Shown: piece after piece, positions 1 to 10,304 of the stretch
Numbering within the stretch: position 1 is the first letter of the stretch
How the letters are laid out: each line of letters starts with the position of its first letter
Origin: Vibrio fortis
GTDB lineage: Bacteria; Pseudomonadota; Gammaproteobacteria; Enterobacterales; Vibrionaceae
Assembly: GCF_000695685.1 (NCBI RefSeq)
Contig: NZ_JFFR01000020.1
Coordinates: forward strand, 62,001 to 126,000
DNA: 64,000 nucleotides
Direction of reading: 5' to 3'
Program-made: the position numbers and the translations under genes
The notes under the pieces: generated by a model
Seen by the model: the letters and a program-made list of their open reading frames with translations, nothing else
Told to the model about the DNA's origin: nothing
Databases searched by the model: none

Positions 1-789
1 GTCAATACCGTTGATGAGCATTTAGATATGCTGATGGTGTGTCACCACCTTTCTCCGTCGATTGCTGAGGATGTCGCATTTGCTGAGTCTCGTATCCGCC
101 GTGAAACCATCGCTGCTGAAGACATATTGCACGATCTCGGTGCGTTCTCGATGATTGCATCGGATTCACAAGCGATGGGACGAGTAGGCGAGGTGGTCAC
201 TCGTACTTGGCAAACCGCGCACAAGATGAAAGTGCAGCGTGGCAGCCTAGAGGAGGATTCAGACTACAGCGATAACTTCCGTCTGCGTCGCTACATTGCA
301 AAGTACACCATCAACCCTGCCATCACTCACGGCATGGCGCATGAAATTGGCTCAATTGAAGAAGGTAAGTTGGCTGACCTTGTGTTGTGGAAACCAGCCT
401 TTTTTGGTGTGAAGCCAAGTGTAATCCTGAAAGGCGGCATGATAGCAATGGCTCCGATGGGCGACCCTAATGCCTCTATCCCAACGCCACAGCCTGTGCA
501 CTACCGCTCTATGTTTGGTAGCTCGGGTAAGGCAAGTCAAAACACCTCAATGCTATTTGTTTCTAAAGAAGCCAAGGCGCAAAACATTGATAAGCAGCTT
601 GGGCTGAAGAGCCTGATTGGTGTGGTCAGTAATTGTCGCAACATCAGTAAAGCAGACATGAAGCTCAACGATTGGATGCCGAAGATCGAGGTGGATTCAC
701 AAACCTATCAAGTACGAGCCGATGGCAAGCTGCTTGAGTGTGAGCCGGCCAAAGAGCTGCCGATGGCACAGCGTTACTTCTTGTTTTAA
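1..789 (+). CDS. ureC: Urease subunit alpha, C-terminal part (cut by window start)
   Basis: This is the C-terminal part of the nickel-dependent catalytic subunit of urease, which splits urea into ammonia and carbamate. Frame 1 is open from base 1, so the 5' part lies outside the window. The VCHHL stretch carries the active-site histidine region. The block [10 protein letters not shown] contains the aspartate that ligates nickel in characterised ureases. The end, with MAQRYFLF just before the stop, is the normal family terminus, so nothing is missing at the 3' side. It heads the accessory genes ureE, hupE, ureF and ureG in the same direction, which fits one operon whose ureD/A/B members would lie upstream. 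Family assignment is very sure. Confidence 0.96.
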   Translation, partial: VNTVDEHLDMLMVCHHLSPSIAEDVAFAESRIRRETIAAEDILHDLGAFSMIASDSQAMGRVGEVVTRTWQTAHKMKVQRGSLEEDSDYSDNFRLRRYIAKYTINPAITHGMAHEIGSIEEGKLADLVLWKPAFFGVKPSVILKGGMIAMAPMGDPNASIPTPQPVHYRSMFGSSGKASQNTSMLFVSKEAKAQNIDKQLGLKSLIGVVSNCRNISKADMKLNDWMPKIEVDSQTYQVRADGKLLECEPAKELPMAQRYFLF

Positions 790-914
790 GAAGAGTTGTT
801 TTAAAGAAAATTATTTAGAGAGCTCTTGATTTGAACACTCTTGTTTTAAGAGCTCGGATTTTAATTCTACGCCTTACACAAGGCTATGAATCTCATATGG
901 AGGTGAGTAATAAC

Positions 915-1367
915 ATGATTGAACTAACTCAAATTCAAGCAGAGCAGAGCACGACGCCCGATGGTTTTTTGAGCCTACCGATCGATAGTCGTATTAAGAG
1001 TCGTCTTAAAGTGACGCTCGATGATGGCCGCGATGCTGGTTTGTTTCTTCCTCGCGGACACATCCTACGTGGAGGCGAGCAGCTCACCAGTGAGTGTGGC
1101 TTAACGGTCGAAGTGAAAGCGGCACCAGAAACTCTTTCTACGGTGTATTGCGATGATGCGCACTTGCTGACTCGCGTGGCGTATCACCTAGGTAACCGAC
1201 ATGTTCCCCTACAAGTAGAGGCAGGCTGGGTTCGCTACCAGCACGACCATGTACTGGATGAAATGGTCGAGGGCTTGGGCGCAACAGTAACCACTGAAAA
1301 ACAACCTTTTGAACCAGAAGGTGGGGCTTATGGTGGGCGCTCTGGCGGTCATCACCACCATCACTAA
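915..1367 (+). CDS. ureE: Urease accessory protein UreE (nickel metallochaperone)
   Basis: UreE delivers nickel to the apo-urease/UreDFG complex. The chosen ATG is preceded by a strong ribosome site (GGAGGTGA, 899-906). An upstream in-frame TTG at 831 would add about 28 residues with no family resemblance. The product is 150 residues. It starts MIELTQIQ, has the usual two-domain UreE layout, and ends in a short histidine-rich tail (GGHHHHH), the nickel-binding tail known from many UreE proteins though much shorter than the Klebsiella one. It lies 125 bases after ureC and before hupE. Confidence 0.93.
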   Translation: MIELTQIQAEQSTTPDGFLSLPIDSRIKSRLKVTLDDGRDAGLFLPRGHILRGGEQLTSECGLTVEVKAAPETLSTVYCDDAHLLTRVAYHLGNRHVPLQVEAGWVRYQHDHVLDEMVEGLGATVTTEKQPFEPEGGAYGGRSGGHHHHH

Positions 1368-1424
1368 CACATCTATTCCTAGATACAACCACGATTTAAA
1401 TAACAATAAAGCAAGGATTTCGCG

Positions 1425-2009
1425 ATGAACTTTAAATACGCTACTGGCTTAACGACACTAACAATCGCTTCGCTAACAACACCAACATTGGCTTTCGCTC
1501 ACCCTGGACATGATCACGGCTCTCACTCATTTTTCTCTGGTCTAACGCACCCTGTTACCGGCGTCGATCATCTAATTATGCTGGTGGCATTTGGTATGTT
1601 GATTGGTGCGCTCTCTTATTCCAACAAGATTAAATCTGCTCTAGTCGGTGGCGGTCTTGTCTCTCTGATGGCGGGTCTATTGGTCGGTCAAGCAATGGGC
1701 TTCTCTGTCGTGGTTGAGCCTGCGATTATCGCTTCTCTATTTGTCGTAAGCCTATGTCTATGGCATGTGTTTTCACCTTCAACGACCAAGGTTAACAGCG
1801 TACTGGTGGTTTCAATCGGGTTCTTGTTCTTCCATGGTTACGCTCACGGCGTTGAAGCTGCGTCTGGTCTTGCACAGTTCGCGGCAGGCATGGGTGTAAG
1901 TGCTTTAGGGTTGATGGGCGTTGGTTATGTTGCCGGTAAGGCGCTGTATTCGAAATGGGCATCACTGGGTGTGGCTTCGCTAAGCGCGCTATTTTTAATG
2001 GCGGCCTAA
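1425..2009 (+). CDS. ureJ: HupE/UreJ family nickel permease-like membrane protein
   Basis: The 194-residue protein has an N-terminal signal-like segment ending near ALAFA, then HPGHDHGSHS, then about six hydrophobic helices. The motif HPVTGVDHLIML is the hallmark of the HupE/UreJ family, whose members are linked to nickel (or cobalt) entry for urease and hydrogenase. A second histidine-bearing helix, FFHGYAHGVE, is also typical. It sits between ureE and ureF, so a role in supplying nickel to urease is a fair inference. The ribosome site (AAGGA) lies just before the ATG. The direction of metal transport cannot be read from the sequence. Confidence 0.9.
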   Translation: MNFKYATGLTTLTIASLTTPTLAFAHPGHDHGSHSFFSGLTHPVTGVDHLIMLVAFGMLIGALSYSNKIKSALVGGGLVSLMAGLLVGQAMGFSVVVEPAIIASLFVVSLCLWHVFSPSTTKVNSVLVVSIGFLFFHGYAHGVEAASGLAQFAAGMGVSALGLMGVGYVAGKALYSKWASLGVASLSALFLMAA

Positions 2010-2029
2010 ATTGCCCTAGGGAGATAAGC

Positions 2030-2710
2030 ATGCAAGCAACAGCGAATGTCGCGAGCTATCGCCTATTTCAATTAATTAGCCCTTCATTACCAATTGGCGG
2101 CTTCACTTACTCTCAAGGGCTGGAATATGCCGTGGAAGCGGGGTGGGTGACCAACCGCGATACGATGGAGCAGTGGCTGAATTACATGGCGAACTCTAGT
2201 GTCGCCACCCTAGAACTGCCAATTATCGATCGACTCTATCTGGCACTAGAACAAGGCGAGCTCGATCAGATTGAGTACTGGTGTGATTTTTTGTACGCAA
2301 GCCGGGAAACCAGCGAACTGCGTGCGGAGGAAAAACAGCGTGGGTTGGCTCTGTTTACTTTGCTTAAGCGATTGGAGATTGATGTTTCTGTCATGGATTC
2401 AATCCAGTCGCACCCTAATCAACTGTTGGGATTCTGCATAGCAGCAAGGCATTGGAAAATTAGTTTAGAGGATTTAAAGCAAGGCTACCTTTGGAGCTGG
2501 TTAGAGAATTTGGTCACTGCAGGCGTGAAGCTAGTACCACTTGGTCAAACCGATGGCCAGCTAGCACTACTGAATGTCACACAGCGATTTCCTGCAGTGA
2601 TCAATCAGGCGCGAAAAATTGAAGAGTGGATGATTGGTAGTTTCACGCCGTCGCTCTCGATTGCCAGCTCACTGCATGAAACACAATACACAAGACTATT
2701 TCGTTCATAG
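2030..2710 (+). CDS. ureF: Urease accessory protein UreF
   Basis: UreF bridges UreD/UreH and the GTPase UreG in the urease activation complex. The 226-residue product has the family opening [20 protein letters not shown] at residues 13-32 and the usual all-helical body. The ATG at 2030 is chosen over an in-frame start at 1955 because the extra residues would overlap the end of ureJ and are not UreF-like. A GGGAGATAAG ribosome site precedes it. The gap to ureJ is 20 bases, which fits one transcript. Confidence 0.94.
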   Translation: MQATANVASYRLFQLISPSLPIGGFTYSQGLEYAVEAGWVTNRDTMEQWLNYMANSSVATLELPIIDRLYLALEQGELDQIEYWCDFLYASRETSELRAEEKQRGLALFTLLKRLEIDVSVMDSIQSHPNQLLGFCIAARHWKISLEDLKQGYLWSWLENLVTAGVKLVPLGQTDGQLALLNVTQRFPAVINQARKIEEWMIGSFTPSLSIASSLHETQYTRLFRS

Positions 2711-2748
2711 CGCAACGATGTAGTGGAAAGAATATAAGGAATAAGACT

Positions 2749-3387
2749 ATGGAAAGTTATAAGCAACCGCTTCGAATTGGTATCGGCGGCCCAGTAGGCT
2801 CTGGTAAAACGGCACTGCTTGAGGTGCTGTGTAAAGCAATTCGTGACAAGCTGAATATCGCAGTCGTGACCAATGACATCTATACACAGGAAGATGCAAA
2901 GATTCTCACGCGAGCTGAAGCTTTAGAACCTGGCCGTATCATCGGTGTTGAGACGGGAGGCTGCCCACACACCGCGATCCGTGAAGATGCGTCGATGAAC
3001 CTCGCGGCCGTTGAGGAGCTGGCTAAGCTGCACAAAAACCTAGATGTGGTGTTTGTCGAAAGTGGTGGCGATAACCTGAGTGCGACGTTCAGCCCAGAGC
3101 TTGCTGACCTGACTATCTATGTAATTGATGTAGCGGAAGGGGAAAAGATCCCACGTAAAGGTGGCCCGGGTATTACTCGCTCGGATCTGCTGGTGATTAA
3201 CAAGATTGATTTAGCGCCATATGTTGGCGCGTCGCTAGAAGTGATGGAACAAGATACGCAACGTATGCGTCCAACCAAGCCGTTTGTGTTTACCAACCTT
3301 AAAGAGAGCAAAGGCCTAGATACCATCATCGACTTTATCGTGACTGAAGGTATGCTTACTCTTAAAGAGCCAGAGAAGGCAAGCTAG
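2749..3387 (+). CDS. ureG: Urease accessory GTPase UreG
   Basis: UreG is the SIMIBI-class GTPase that powers nickel insertion into urease. Visible motifs are the P-loop GPVGSGKT (residues 14-21), the metal-binding Cys72-Pro-His74, the family signature ESGGDNL, and the guanine-specificity motif NKID. The length of 212 residues is normal. It is the last gene of the run, followed by a hairpin terminator shared with the convergent xseA. Confidence 0.96.
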   Translation: MESYKQPLRIGIGGPVGSGKTALLEVLCKAIRDKLNIAVVTNDIYTQEDAKILTRAEALEPGRIIGVETGGCPHTAIREDASMNLAAVEELAKLHKNLDVVFVESGGDNLSATFSPELADLTIYVIDVAEGEKIPRKGGPGITRSDLLVINKIDLAPYVGASLEVMEQDTQRMRPTKPFVFTNLKESKGLDTIIDFIVTEGMLTLKEPEKAS

Positions 3388-3423
3388 TCATTCGCAGCTT
3401 CTGATAATTCCCCCCCATAAGCA

Positions 3424-3451
3424 AAAGCCTTATCAAATCTGATAGGGCTTT
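3424..3451. terminator. Hairpin between ureG and xseA
   Basis: AAAGCCTTATC and GATAGGGCTTT form an 11-bp stem with one mismatch around a 6-base loop. It lies between the convergent ureG and xseA genes and could end both transcripts. Confidence 0.7.
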
Positions 3452-3474
3452 CTAGTTTAACGCTGCTTAGTCGC

Positions 3475-4815
3475 TTATGCTTTTGCAATCTTTTGGGTGA
3501 CTTGAGATTCAATCACGCCATCTTCAACTTGCGTTTTGATTACTTCACCAACATTCACATCTTCAATTGAAGAGACCGTCTGTTTAGAGGCTGAATGAGT
3601 GATGCTGTAGCCACGCTTTAGGGTCGCCAGTGGACTAACTGTCTCTAATTTCTCTGCAGCCATCGCAAGCTGGTGGCGAGTGGTTAGCAGTGTCTTATCC
3701 ATCGCATCCAATAGCTTTTGCTCTGAACGTTGCAGATGCAGTTTTTGTTCACCCAAACGCTTAACTGGTGAGTTCAATTGAAGTTGATGCTGCTTACGTT
3801 CTACACGTTGTGCATGCTGCTTTAGGTATTGAGTCATCCCGCGGCGCAGACGCATGTCTAGATCATCCAGCTGCTGGCTTTGTTTTTGCAGCTGGTAGCT
3901 TGGATGCTGTTTCTCTAAGCGGAATTTAAGCGCATGTGTTGATTGTGCTTGCTTCATCAATAGGTGACGAATCGCGCTGACTAAGCGTGCACGCTTGGTC
4001 GCAAAGGCCTGTTCTTTATGGCTGTTATCACGGCTCACTAACTCAGCCGCCGCTGATGGAGTAGGGGCGCGCATATCAGCAACAAAGTCAGCAATCGTCA
4101 CATCCACTTCGTGGCCGACGGCACTGATGATTGGAATCTGGCTTGCGGCAATGGTGCGCGCAACGATCTCGTTGTTAAAGCACCATAGGTCTTCCAGTGA
4201 ACCGCCGCCGCGGCCCACAATTAACACGTCACACTCATTACGCTCATTGGCGCGTCCAATTGCTTGAGCAATCTGAATCGCTGCTTCTTCGCCTTGAACC
4301 ATGGTTGGGTAAACCACAACAGGCAAAGATGGATCACGACGCTTTAGTACGTCCAAGATATCGTAGAGAGCGGCACCCGTTTTTGAGGTGATGACACCAA
4401 CACGCTTAGGGTGTTCTGGCAGAGGTCGCTTATTTGATTGAGCAAATAGACCTTCTGCAGCAAGGTTCATTTTGAGTTTTTCAAACTCTTGCTGAAGTCG
4501 ACCATCGCCCTCTGGCTGCATGCTTTCAATGATCAGTTGATAGTCACCACGCGGCTCATAAAGAGAGAGGCGGGCTTTGACTAATACTTGATTACCGTTT
4601 TGAGGCTTAAATGTCACTCGGCGGTTGTTGCCGCGGAACATGGCACATTTCACCTGAGCACGAGAGTCTTTAAGGGTGAGGTACCAGTGACCGGAGACAG
4701 GCGCTGAGAAATTGGAGATCTCTCCGACGAGCCAGACAATACCCATTTCATTTTCAAGAAGAAGTCGAACCTCTGCATTGAGGCGAGAAACAGTAAAGAT
4801 GTTTGGATTGGTCAT
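3475..4815 (-). CDS. xseA: Exodeoxyribonuclease VII large subunit
   Basis: XseA with XseB degrades single-stranded DNA into oligonucleotides in repair. The start is set at MTNPNIFTVSRLN; the 14 residues available upstream (from 4857) are not family-like. The 446-residue protein has an N-terminal OB-fold (GEISNFSAPVSGHWYLTLKD near residues 30-50), then the catalytic core with VGRGGGSLEDLWCFNNE and SAVGHEVDVTIADFVAD, then a long helical coiled region rich in Q, K and R, and a C-terminal RGYSI motif. All are standard. It is divergent from guaB, as in many gammaproteobacteria. Confidence 0.95.
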   Translation of the reverse strand: MTNPNIFTVSRLNAEVRLLLENEMGIVWLVGEISNFSAPVSGHWYLTLKDSRAQVKCAMFRGNNRRVTFKPQNGNQVLVKARLSLYEPRGDYQLIIESMQPEGDGRLQQEFEKLKMNLAAEGLFAQSNKRPLPEHPKRVGVITSKTGAALYDILDVLKRRDPSLPVVVYPTMVQGEEAAIQIAQAIGRANERNECDVLIVGRGGGSLEDLWCFNNEIVARTIAASQIPIISAVGHEVDVTIADFVADMRAPTPSAAAELVSRDNSHKEQAFATKRARLVSAIRHLLMKQAQSTHALKFRLEKQHPSYQLQKQSQQLDDLDMRLRRGMTQYLKQHAQRVERKQHQLQLNSPVKRLGEQKLHLQRSEQKLLDAMDKTLLTTRHQLAMAAEKLETVSPLATLKRGYSITHSASKQTVSSIEDVNVGEVIKTQVEDGVIESQVTQKIAKA

Positions 4816-5053
4816 AGAGGCGCTATCTTTGTAGGACGGTCTTATGTCGTATCTCACAGGGCGTGAGTATGGAAGATAGCGGCAATATAATACATATCAA
4901 GGGGGTAAATGCAAATAAAAAATACAAAAATGTGTAGCCAAGCGATTTCCCCGTGCGTATAATCCCTCCGCAATATCTAATCCTAAGAGCTTCATTATGC
5001 GAAACGATGAAGCGGGATTTTTCTTTCTACCCCTCAATTGTGAGATATTGCAA

Positions 5054-6517
5054 ATGCTAAGAATTGCCAAAGAAGCGCTGACATTCGATGACGTACTACT
5101 TGTGCCAGCACACTCCACTGTTCTCCCAAACACAGCTGATCTTCGCACTCAGTTGACTAAAAACATTTCACTGAACATCCCTATGATTTCTGCGTCGATG
5201 GATACCGTGACGGAAGCTCGTCTGGCTATCGCACTCGCGCAAGAAGGTGGCATTGGCTTTATCCACAAGAACATGTCTATCGAGCAACAAGCAGAGATGG
5301 TTCGTCAGGTTAAAATCTACGAAGCAGGTGTGGTTTCTCACCCTGTAACAGTAAGCCCTGATGCAACAATCGCTGACGTTGTCGCTCTAACTGAGAAGCA
5401 CGGCTTTGCTGGTTTCCCAGTTGTTACTGAAACAAACGAACTGGTTGGTATCATTACTGGTCGTGACGTTCGCTTCGTAACAGACTTGTCTAAGAAAGTA
5501 GACGTAGTGATGACGCCTAAGTCGCGTCTAGCTTCAGTTAAAGAAGGTGCAACACGTGAAGAAGTGCAAGAGAAAATGCACGAAGCACGCGTTGAGAAAG
5601 TACTGGTAGTGAACGATGAGTTCCAACTAACCGGTATGATCACAGCAAAAGATTTCCATAAAGCAGAACGTAAGCCAAACGCATGTAAAGATGAGCGCGG
5701 CAGTCTACGTGTTGGTGCCGCTGTTGGCGCTGGCGCTGGTAACGAAGAGCGCGTTGCTGCTCTTGTTGAAGCTGGTGTAGACGTTCTACTTATCGACTCT
5801 TCTCACGGTCACTCTGAAGGTGTCCTAAACCGTATCCGCGAAACTCGCACAGCTTATCCAGATCTAGAGATCATTGGTGGTAACGTTGCAACGGGTGCAG
5901 GTGCTCGTGCACTTATCGAAGCTGGCGTAAGCGCAGTTAAAGTAGGTATCGGCCCAGGTTCTATCTGTACAACTCGTATCGTTACTGGTGTTGGTGTTCC
6001 TCAAGTAACAGCAATCGCAGACGCAGCAGAAGTTGCTAACGAATACGGCATCCCAGTTATCGCTGATGGCGGTATCCGTTTCTCTGGTGACATCTGTAAA
6101 GCAATCGTAGCTGGCGCATCTTGTGTGATGGTTGGCTCTATGTTCGCTGGTACTGAAGAAGCACCGGGTGAGGTTATCCTTTACAACGGTCGTTCTTACA
6201 AGTCTTACCGTGGTATGGGTTCTCTTGGCGCAATGTCTCAAGGTTCTTCTGACCGTTACTTCCAGTCTGACAACGCAGCAGACAAATTGGTACCAGAAGG
6301 TATCGAAGGTCGTATCGCATACAAAGGTCGCCTAAAAGAGATCGTTCACCAACAAATGGGTGGTCTTCGCTCAAGCATGGGCCTAACAGGTTCAGCAACA
6401 GTAGAAGATATGCGTACTAAAGCAGAGTTTGTTCGTATCTCTGGTGCAGGCATGAAAGAGTCTCACGTACACGACGTTCAAATTACTAAAGAAGCGCCTA
6501 ACTACCGTCTAGGTTAA
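5054..6517 (+). CDS. guaB: Inosine-5'-monophosphate dehydrogenase
   Basis: GuaB oxidises IMP to XMP with NAD+, the first committed step to GMP. The ATG giving [18 protein letters not shown] is chosen because it matches the conserved family start; an in-frame ATG at 4997 would add 19 unrelated residues. The 487-residue protein has the catalytic barrel interrupted by a CBS-domain pair (roughly residues 93-200). The catalytic cysteine is C305 in [11 protein letters not shown], followed by the GGIRFSGDI and GMGSLGAM loops. A TATAAT-like -10 sits at about 4957. Unlike the tight guaBA operon of E. coli, a terminator and 199 bases separate it from guaA. Confidence 0.97.
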   Translation: MLRIAKEALTFDDVLLVPAHSTVLPNTADLRTQLTKNISLNIPMISASMDTVTEARLAIALAQEGGIGFIHKNMSIEQQAEMVRQVKIYEAGVVSHPVTVSPDATIADVVALTEKHGFAGFPVVTETNELVGIITGRDVRFVTDLSKKVDVVMTPKSRLASVKEGATREEVQEKMHEARVEKVLVVNDEFQLTGMITAKDFHKAERKPNACKDERGSLRVGAAVGAGAGNEERVAALVEAGVDVLLIDSSHGHSEGVLNRIRETRTAYPDLEIIGGNVATGAGARALIEAGVSAVKVGIGPGSICTTRIVTGVGVPQVTAIADAAEVANEYGIPVIADGGIRFSGDICKAIVAGASCVMVGSMFAGTEEAPGEVILYNGRSYKSYRGMGSLGAMSQGSSDRYFQSDNAADKLVPEGIEGRIAYKGRLKEIVHQQMGGLRSSMGLTGSATVEDMRTKAEFVRISGAGMKESHVHDVQITKEAPNYRLG

Positions 6518-6539
6518 TCGACTCCTTTAAACGTTTTAT

Positions 6540-6570
6540 AGTGTGCCCATTAGAGGCACACTGTTTTATC
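6540..6570 (+). terminator. Terminator after guaB
   Basis: AGTGTGCC and GGCACACT form a perfect 8-bp stem with a 7-base loop, followed by GTTTTATC. It ends guaB before guaA begins. Confidence 0.75.
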
Positions 6571-6626
6571 TAGCTCTGTTTTTTCTCTATCTATATAGTG
6601 ATTAAACATTGAGTAAGAGAAAATTG

Positions 6627-6642
6627 ACGAAAACGTTTGCTT
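6627..6642 (+). promoter_or_regulatory. PurR-type operator upstream of guaA
   Basis: ACGAAAACGTTTGCTT reads on the other strand as AAGCAAACGTTTTCGT, one base away from the classic PurR operator ACGCAAACGTTTTCGT. It lies 75-90 bases before the guaA start, so repression of guaA by the purine repressor is likely. No equally good copy was seen before guaB. Confidence 0.7.
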
Positions 6643-6716
6643 TATTTCTTGAAGAGTTAATGAGAGGTGAGTAAACTCGCCTCCGTTTCATCACATAGCC
6701 AATAAGACTGCTTACA

Positions 6717-8270
6717 ATGACTAAAAATATTCATGACCAACGTATTCTAATTCTAGATTTCGGCTCTCAATACACGCAGCTAGTTGCTCGTCGTATTCGT
6801 GAAATCGGTGTTTACTGTGAACTTTGGAGCTGGGACGTAGAAGAAGCGGATATTCGTGAATTCAACCCAGATGGCATCATCCTTTCTGGTGGCCCTGAAA
6901 GTGTAACGGAAGAGAATTCTCCACGTGCACCTCAGTACGTATTTGATTCAGGTGTTCCTGTATTCGGTATCTGCTACGGCATGCAAACTATGGCTGAGCA
7001 ACTTGGCGGTAAAGTAGCAACGTCTACTGAGCGTGAGTTCGGCTACGCAGCAGTACAAGTAACAGGTGAATCTGCACTGTTTGCTGATCTAGAAGCATCT
7101 CAAGATGTTTGGATGAGCCACGGTGACAAAGTAGTAGAAATCCCAGCTGACTTCGTTAAAACAGGTGAAACAGACACTTGTCCTTACGCAGCAATGGCGA
7201 ACGAAGAGAAGAAATACTACGGCGTTCAATTCCACCCAGAAGTAACGCACACTAAGAACGGCATGAAAATGCTAGAAAACTTCGTTCTTAATGTATGTGG
7301 TTGTGAAGGCCTTTGGACTTCTGCTTCAATCATTGAAGATGCAGTTGCACGCATTAAAGAGCAAGTAGGTGACGACGAAGTTATCCTTGGTCTATCTGGT
7401 GGTGTTGATTCATCAGTAGTTGCGATGCTTGCGCACCGTGCAATCGGCGACAAACTAACGTGTGTATTCGTAGATAACGGCCTACTTCGTCTGAACGAAG
7501 CTGAGCAAGTTATGGATATGTTCGGCAACAAGTTTGGTCTAAACATCATCCACGTAAACGCTGAAGACCGTTTCCTAGAAGCGCTTAAAGGCGAGAACGA
7601 TCCTGAAGCTAAGCGTAAGATCATCGGTCACGTATTCGTAGATATCTTCGACGAAGAGTCTAAGAAACTGAAAAATGCTAAATGGCTAGCTCAGGGTACT
7701 ATCTACCCAGACGTAATTGAGTCTGCGGCATCTAAGACTGGTAAAGCGCACGTAATCAAGTCTCACCACAACGTTGGTGGTCTTCCAGACGATATGGAAA
7801 TGGGCCTTGTTGAGCCTCTACGTGAGCTGTTTAAAGATGAAGTACGTAAGATCGGTCTAGAGCTAGGTCTTCCATACAACATGCTTTACCGCCACCCATT
7901 CCCGGGTCCAGGTCTAGGTGTTCGTGTTCTTGGCGAAATCAAGAAAGAGTACTGTGACTTGCTACGTCGCGCTGATGCTATCTTCATTGAAGAGCTTCAC
8001 GCTGCTGACCTTTACCACAAAGTATCTCAAGCGTTCACGGTATTCCTACCAGTTCGCTCTGTTGGTGTAATGGGCGATGGCCGTAAGTACGATTGGGTTG
8101 TGTCTCTACGTGCTGTAGAAACAATCGACTTCATGACTGCTCACTGGGCACACCTACCATACGACTTCCTAGGTAAGGTTTCTAACCGCATTATCAACGA
8201 AGTTGACGGCATTTCACGTGTTGTTTACGACATTTCTGGTAAGCCACCAGCAACTATCGAGTGGGAATAA
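6717..8270 (+). CDS. guaA: GMP synthase (glutamine-hydrolysing)
   Basis: GuaA aminates XMP to GMP using glutamine and ATP. The 517-residue protein begins with a class I amidotransferase domain: nucleophile C86 in FGICYGMQ, then GVQFHPEV carrying the catalytic His and Glu. The ATP-pyrophosphatase domain follows with the PP-loop [10 protein letters not shown], then the dimerisation domain ending ATIEWE. Length is normal for the family. A PurR-type site and its own upstream region show that it can be controlled apart from guaB. A strong terminator follows at 8318. Confidence 0.97.
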   Translation: MTKNIHDQRILILDFGSQYTQLVARRIREIGVYCELWSWDVEEADIREFNPDGIILSGGPESVTEENSPRAPQYVFDSGVPVFGICYGMQTMAEQLGGKVATSTEREFGYAAVQVTGESALFADLEASQDVWMSHGDKVVEIPADFVKTGETDTCPYAAMANEEKKYYGVQFHPEVTHTKNGMKMLENFVLNVCGCEGLWTSASIIEDAVARIKEQVGDDEVILGLSGGVDSSVVAMLAHRAIGDKLTCVFVDNGLLRLNEAEQVMDMFGNKFGLNIIHVNAEDRFLEALKGENDPEAKRKIIGHVFVDIFDEESKKLKNAKWLAQGTIYPDVIESAASKTGKAHVIKSHHNVGGLPDDMEMGLVEPLRELFKDEVRKIGLELGLPYNMLYRHPFPGPGLGVRVLGEIKKEYCDLLRRADAIFIEELHAADLYHKVSQAFTVFLPVRSVGVMGDGRKYDWVVSLRAVETIDFMTAHWAHLPYDFLGKVSNRIINEVDGISRVVYDISGKPPATIEWE

Positions 8271-8317
8271 TCTCTCTCTGTTGATGTAATCGAGACAAAA
8301 TTGTCTTAGATTCTAGA

Positions 8318-8351
8318 AGCCTCGAACTCTGTTCGGGGCTTTTTGTTTTTT
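8318..8351 (+). terminator. Terminator after guaA
   Basis: AGCCTCGAAC and GTTCGGGGCT pair over 10 bp (one G-U pair) around TCT and are followed by TTTTGTTTTTT, a typical rho-independent terminator. Confidence 0.85.
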
Positions 8352-8505
8352 GGAGCCACTCCCCATAACGATTGAGACAAAATGAAGTGATTTATAAATT
8401 GTTAGTAAGCGACTCGCACTTCTTTTCGATTTAACCGTTCGGCACTAGAGCCTTTTCATCGTGCCACATACTCTCTTATCGACGTTACTTATAAGAGAAC
8501 AAACT

Positions 8506-10227
8506 ATGTTAAACGTGAAACCGATAGCGCTCGTTTTGAGTGTTCTTTTCGTTGGTGGAAGCCATGCAGCGACCAATAGCCAACCAAACATGAATATCCA
8601 ACCCGACCCACAAAACCCGACTGGCTATCTTGTGTCGAGAGCCGACCTTGCAGCTGTAGAGCAATCCAAGGCTTCTGACCCTATGTATGCGATTTGGTCT
8701 CAAGCATTACAAACTCGCTCCAATACGATTGTTGAAGCGATAGAGCCAAATCTCTCTACCAACCCCGACAACGTAAAACGCGTCGAGCGTGTGTTCCCAC
8801 AAACCGAGTGGGACTTCCTAACGAAAATGGCGGCACCGGAATACACCTACACCCGTTTCCTACGTGCGATTGGTAAATTCCCTGCGTTCTGTGGAGAGTA
8901 CACCGATGGTCGCGATTCAGATGCCATCTGTAAGAAATCCATCATCACCGCTTTTGCTCACTTCTCTCAAGAGACGGGCGGTCATATCGCAATAGACAAC
9001 ACCTCTGATAATCCATTGGCGTTAGAAGAGTGGCAGCAAGCCTTAGTGCACGTGCGCGAAATGGGTTGGTCTGAAGGGCAAGAGGGTTACACCACAGGCT
9101 GTGGTCAGAATGATTGGCAGAATGCACGTTGGCCGTGTGCTGCGGGGCAGGGCTACTTTGGGCGAGGCGCGAAACAGCTTTCTTACCATTTTAACTATGG
9201 TGCCTTCTCTGAAGTGATGTTCGATGGCGATGCAACGGTGCTTTTGAATAACCCCGGTTTAGTTGCAGACTCATGGTTGAACCTAGCTTCAGCGATCTGG
9301 TTCTTCCTAACGCCCCAAGCGCCTAAGCCAGCGATGTTGCATGTGATCGATCGCACTTGGACACCTTCTCAGCGCGAAATCGACGCGGGAATTGGCTATG
9401 GCTTTGGTACGACTATTAATGTGATTAATGGTGGTATCGAATGTGGTGAGCAGAACAAAAACAAAGGCCAACCGGTTAACCGCATTCGTTACTGGGAAGG
9501 TCTTGCGGAGTACTACCAGATCCCTGTTGAAGCGGACGAGAAGAATACTTGTTGGCAACAGACGCCTTACGGCAGCTTGAACTTGAACGGTGCGACAGAT
9601 GTGCTTTACACCAACTGGGATGGTAACTGGAAATACTACGCCGATCGCCCAGAAGGCTTTTCATTTGAGTGTGAGTTAGTTGGCTTCCAAACCGCTTACT
9701 CTGCATTAGTACCGGGTGATTACGAGAAGTGTGTGACCAACTTTTATGGCTCTCATGCGAGCTGGCCAGAAGTGCGTGTGGTCGACAAACTAGACCCGGT
9801 AGATCCTGGAACCAACCCGGGTGGTAATGGTTGGGATGCCAATAAGGTTTACAACACTGGCGATCAGGTGACCTTTAACGGCGCAACCTATGAGGCGAAG
9901 TGGTGGACACAAGGCGATGAACCTTCTGCTGGCGGACCTTGGAAATTGATCGCTGGCGAACCAACACCACCAGTAGAACCCGATCCAACACCCGTAGACC
10001 CGCCAGTGACTGAGCCTCCGGTAACGAACCCTCCAGTTGAGCCACCTGTTACTGAACCACCAGTCGTTCCAAGCGAATTTACTACTTGGGAACCGGGGGT
10101 TACTCAGGTAAGTGATGGTGAGAAGGTGACATACCAAGGAAAGTGCTTTGTCGCGAAAAACGGCCCCGGTGTATGGGAGAGCCCTGTCCAATCAAACTGG
10201 TTCTGGGATGAGATTAGTTGTCAGTAG
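8506..10227 (+). CDS. Secreted GH19 chitinase with chitin-binding domain
   Basis: This is a secreted endochitinase of glycoside hydrolase family 19, of 573 residues from the ATG at 8506 (AAGAGAAC ribosome site). A signal peptide ends near GGSHAA (residue 21-22). The catalytic domain shows FSQETGG with the likely acid E156, and [14 protein letters not shown], the GH19 signature. A type 3 chitin-binding module (CBM5/12) runs from about residue 443 and holds [14 protein letters not shown] Pro/Thr/Glu-rich linker ([12 protein letters not shown] repeats) leads to a second small module from about residue 525 to the end, with two cysteines, resembling another binding domain. The upstream in-frame ATG at 8461 would precede the signal peptide and is less likely. 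GH19 is less common in vibrios than GH18. Confidence 0.9.
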   Translation: MLNVKPIALVLSVLFVGGSHAATNSQPNMNIQPDPQNPTGYLVSRADLAAVEQSKASDPMYAIWSQALQTRSNTIVEAIEPNLSTNPDNVKRVERVFPQTEWDFLTKMAAPEYTYTRFLRAIGKFPAFCGEYTDGRDSDAICKKSIITAFAHFSQETGGHIAIDNTSDNPLALEEWQQALVHVREMGWSEGQEGYTTGCGQNDWQNARWPCAAGQGYFGRGAKQLSYHFNYGAFSEVMFDGDATVLLNNPGLVADSWLNLASAIWFFLTPQAPKPAMLHVIDRTWTPSQREIDAGIGYGFGTTINVINGGIECGEQNKNKGQPVNRIRYWEGLAEYYQIPVEADEKNTCWQQTPYGSLNLNGATDVLYTNWDGNWKYYADRPEGFSFECELVGFQTAYSALVPGDYEKCVTNFYGSHASWPEVRVVDKLDPVDPGTNPGGNGWDANKVYNTGDQVTFNGATYEAKWWTQGDEPSAGGPWKLIAGEPTPPVEPDPTPVDPPVTEPPVTNPPVEPPVTEPPVVPSEFTTWEPGVTQVSDGEKVTYQGKCFVAKNGPGVWESPVQSNWFWDEISCQ

Positions 10228-10263
10228 TAAGGCTCACACTTGATGAGTGAATGACGATCACAT

Positions 10264-10289
10264 AAGCCGGGCACATGCTCGGCTTTTTG
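10264..10289 (+). terminator. Terminator after chitinase gene
   Basis: AAGCCGGGC and GCTCGGCTT pair around ACAT with one mismatch, followed by TTTTGG. It is placed 36 bases after the chitinase stop. Confidence 0.7.
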
Positions 10290-10304
10290 GTGTTTAGGAA
10301 TAGA

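Noticed and set aside
5864..6241. Long antisense frames inside guaB, dnaK, dnaJ and guaA
   Set aside because: They are shadows of strongly codon-biased genes and have no start signals.
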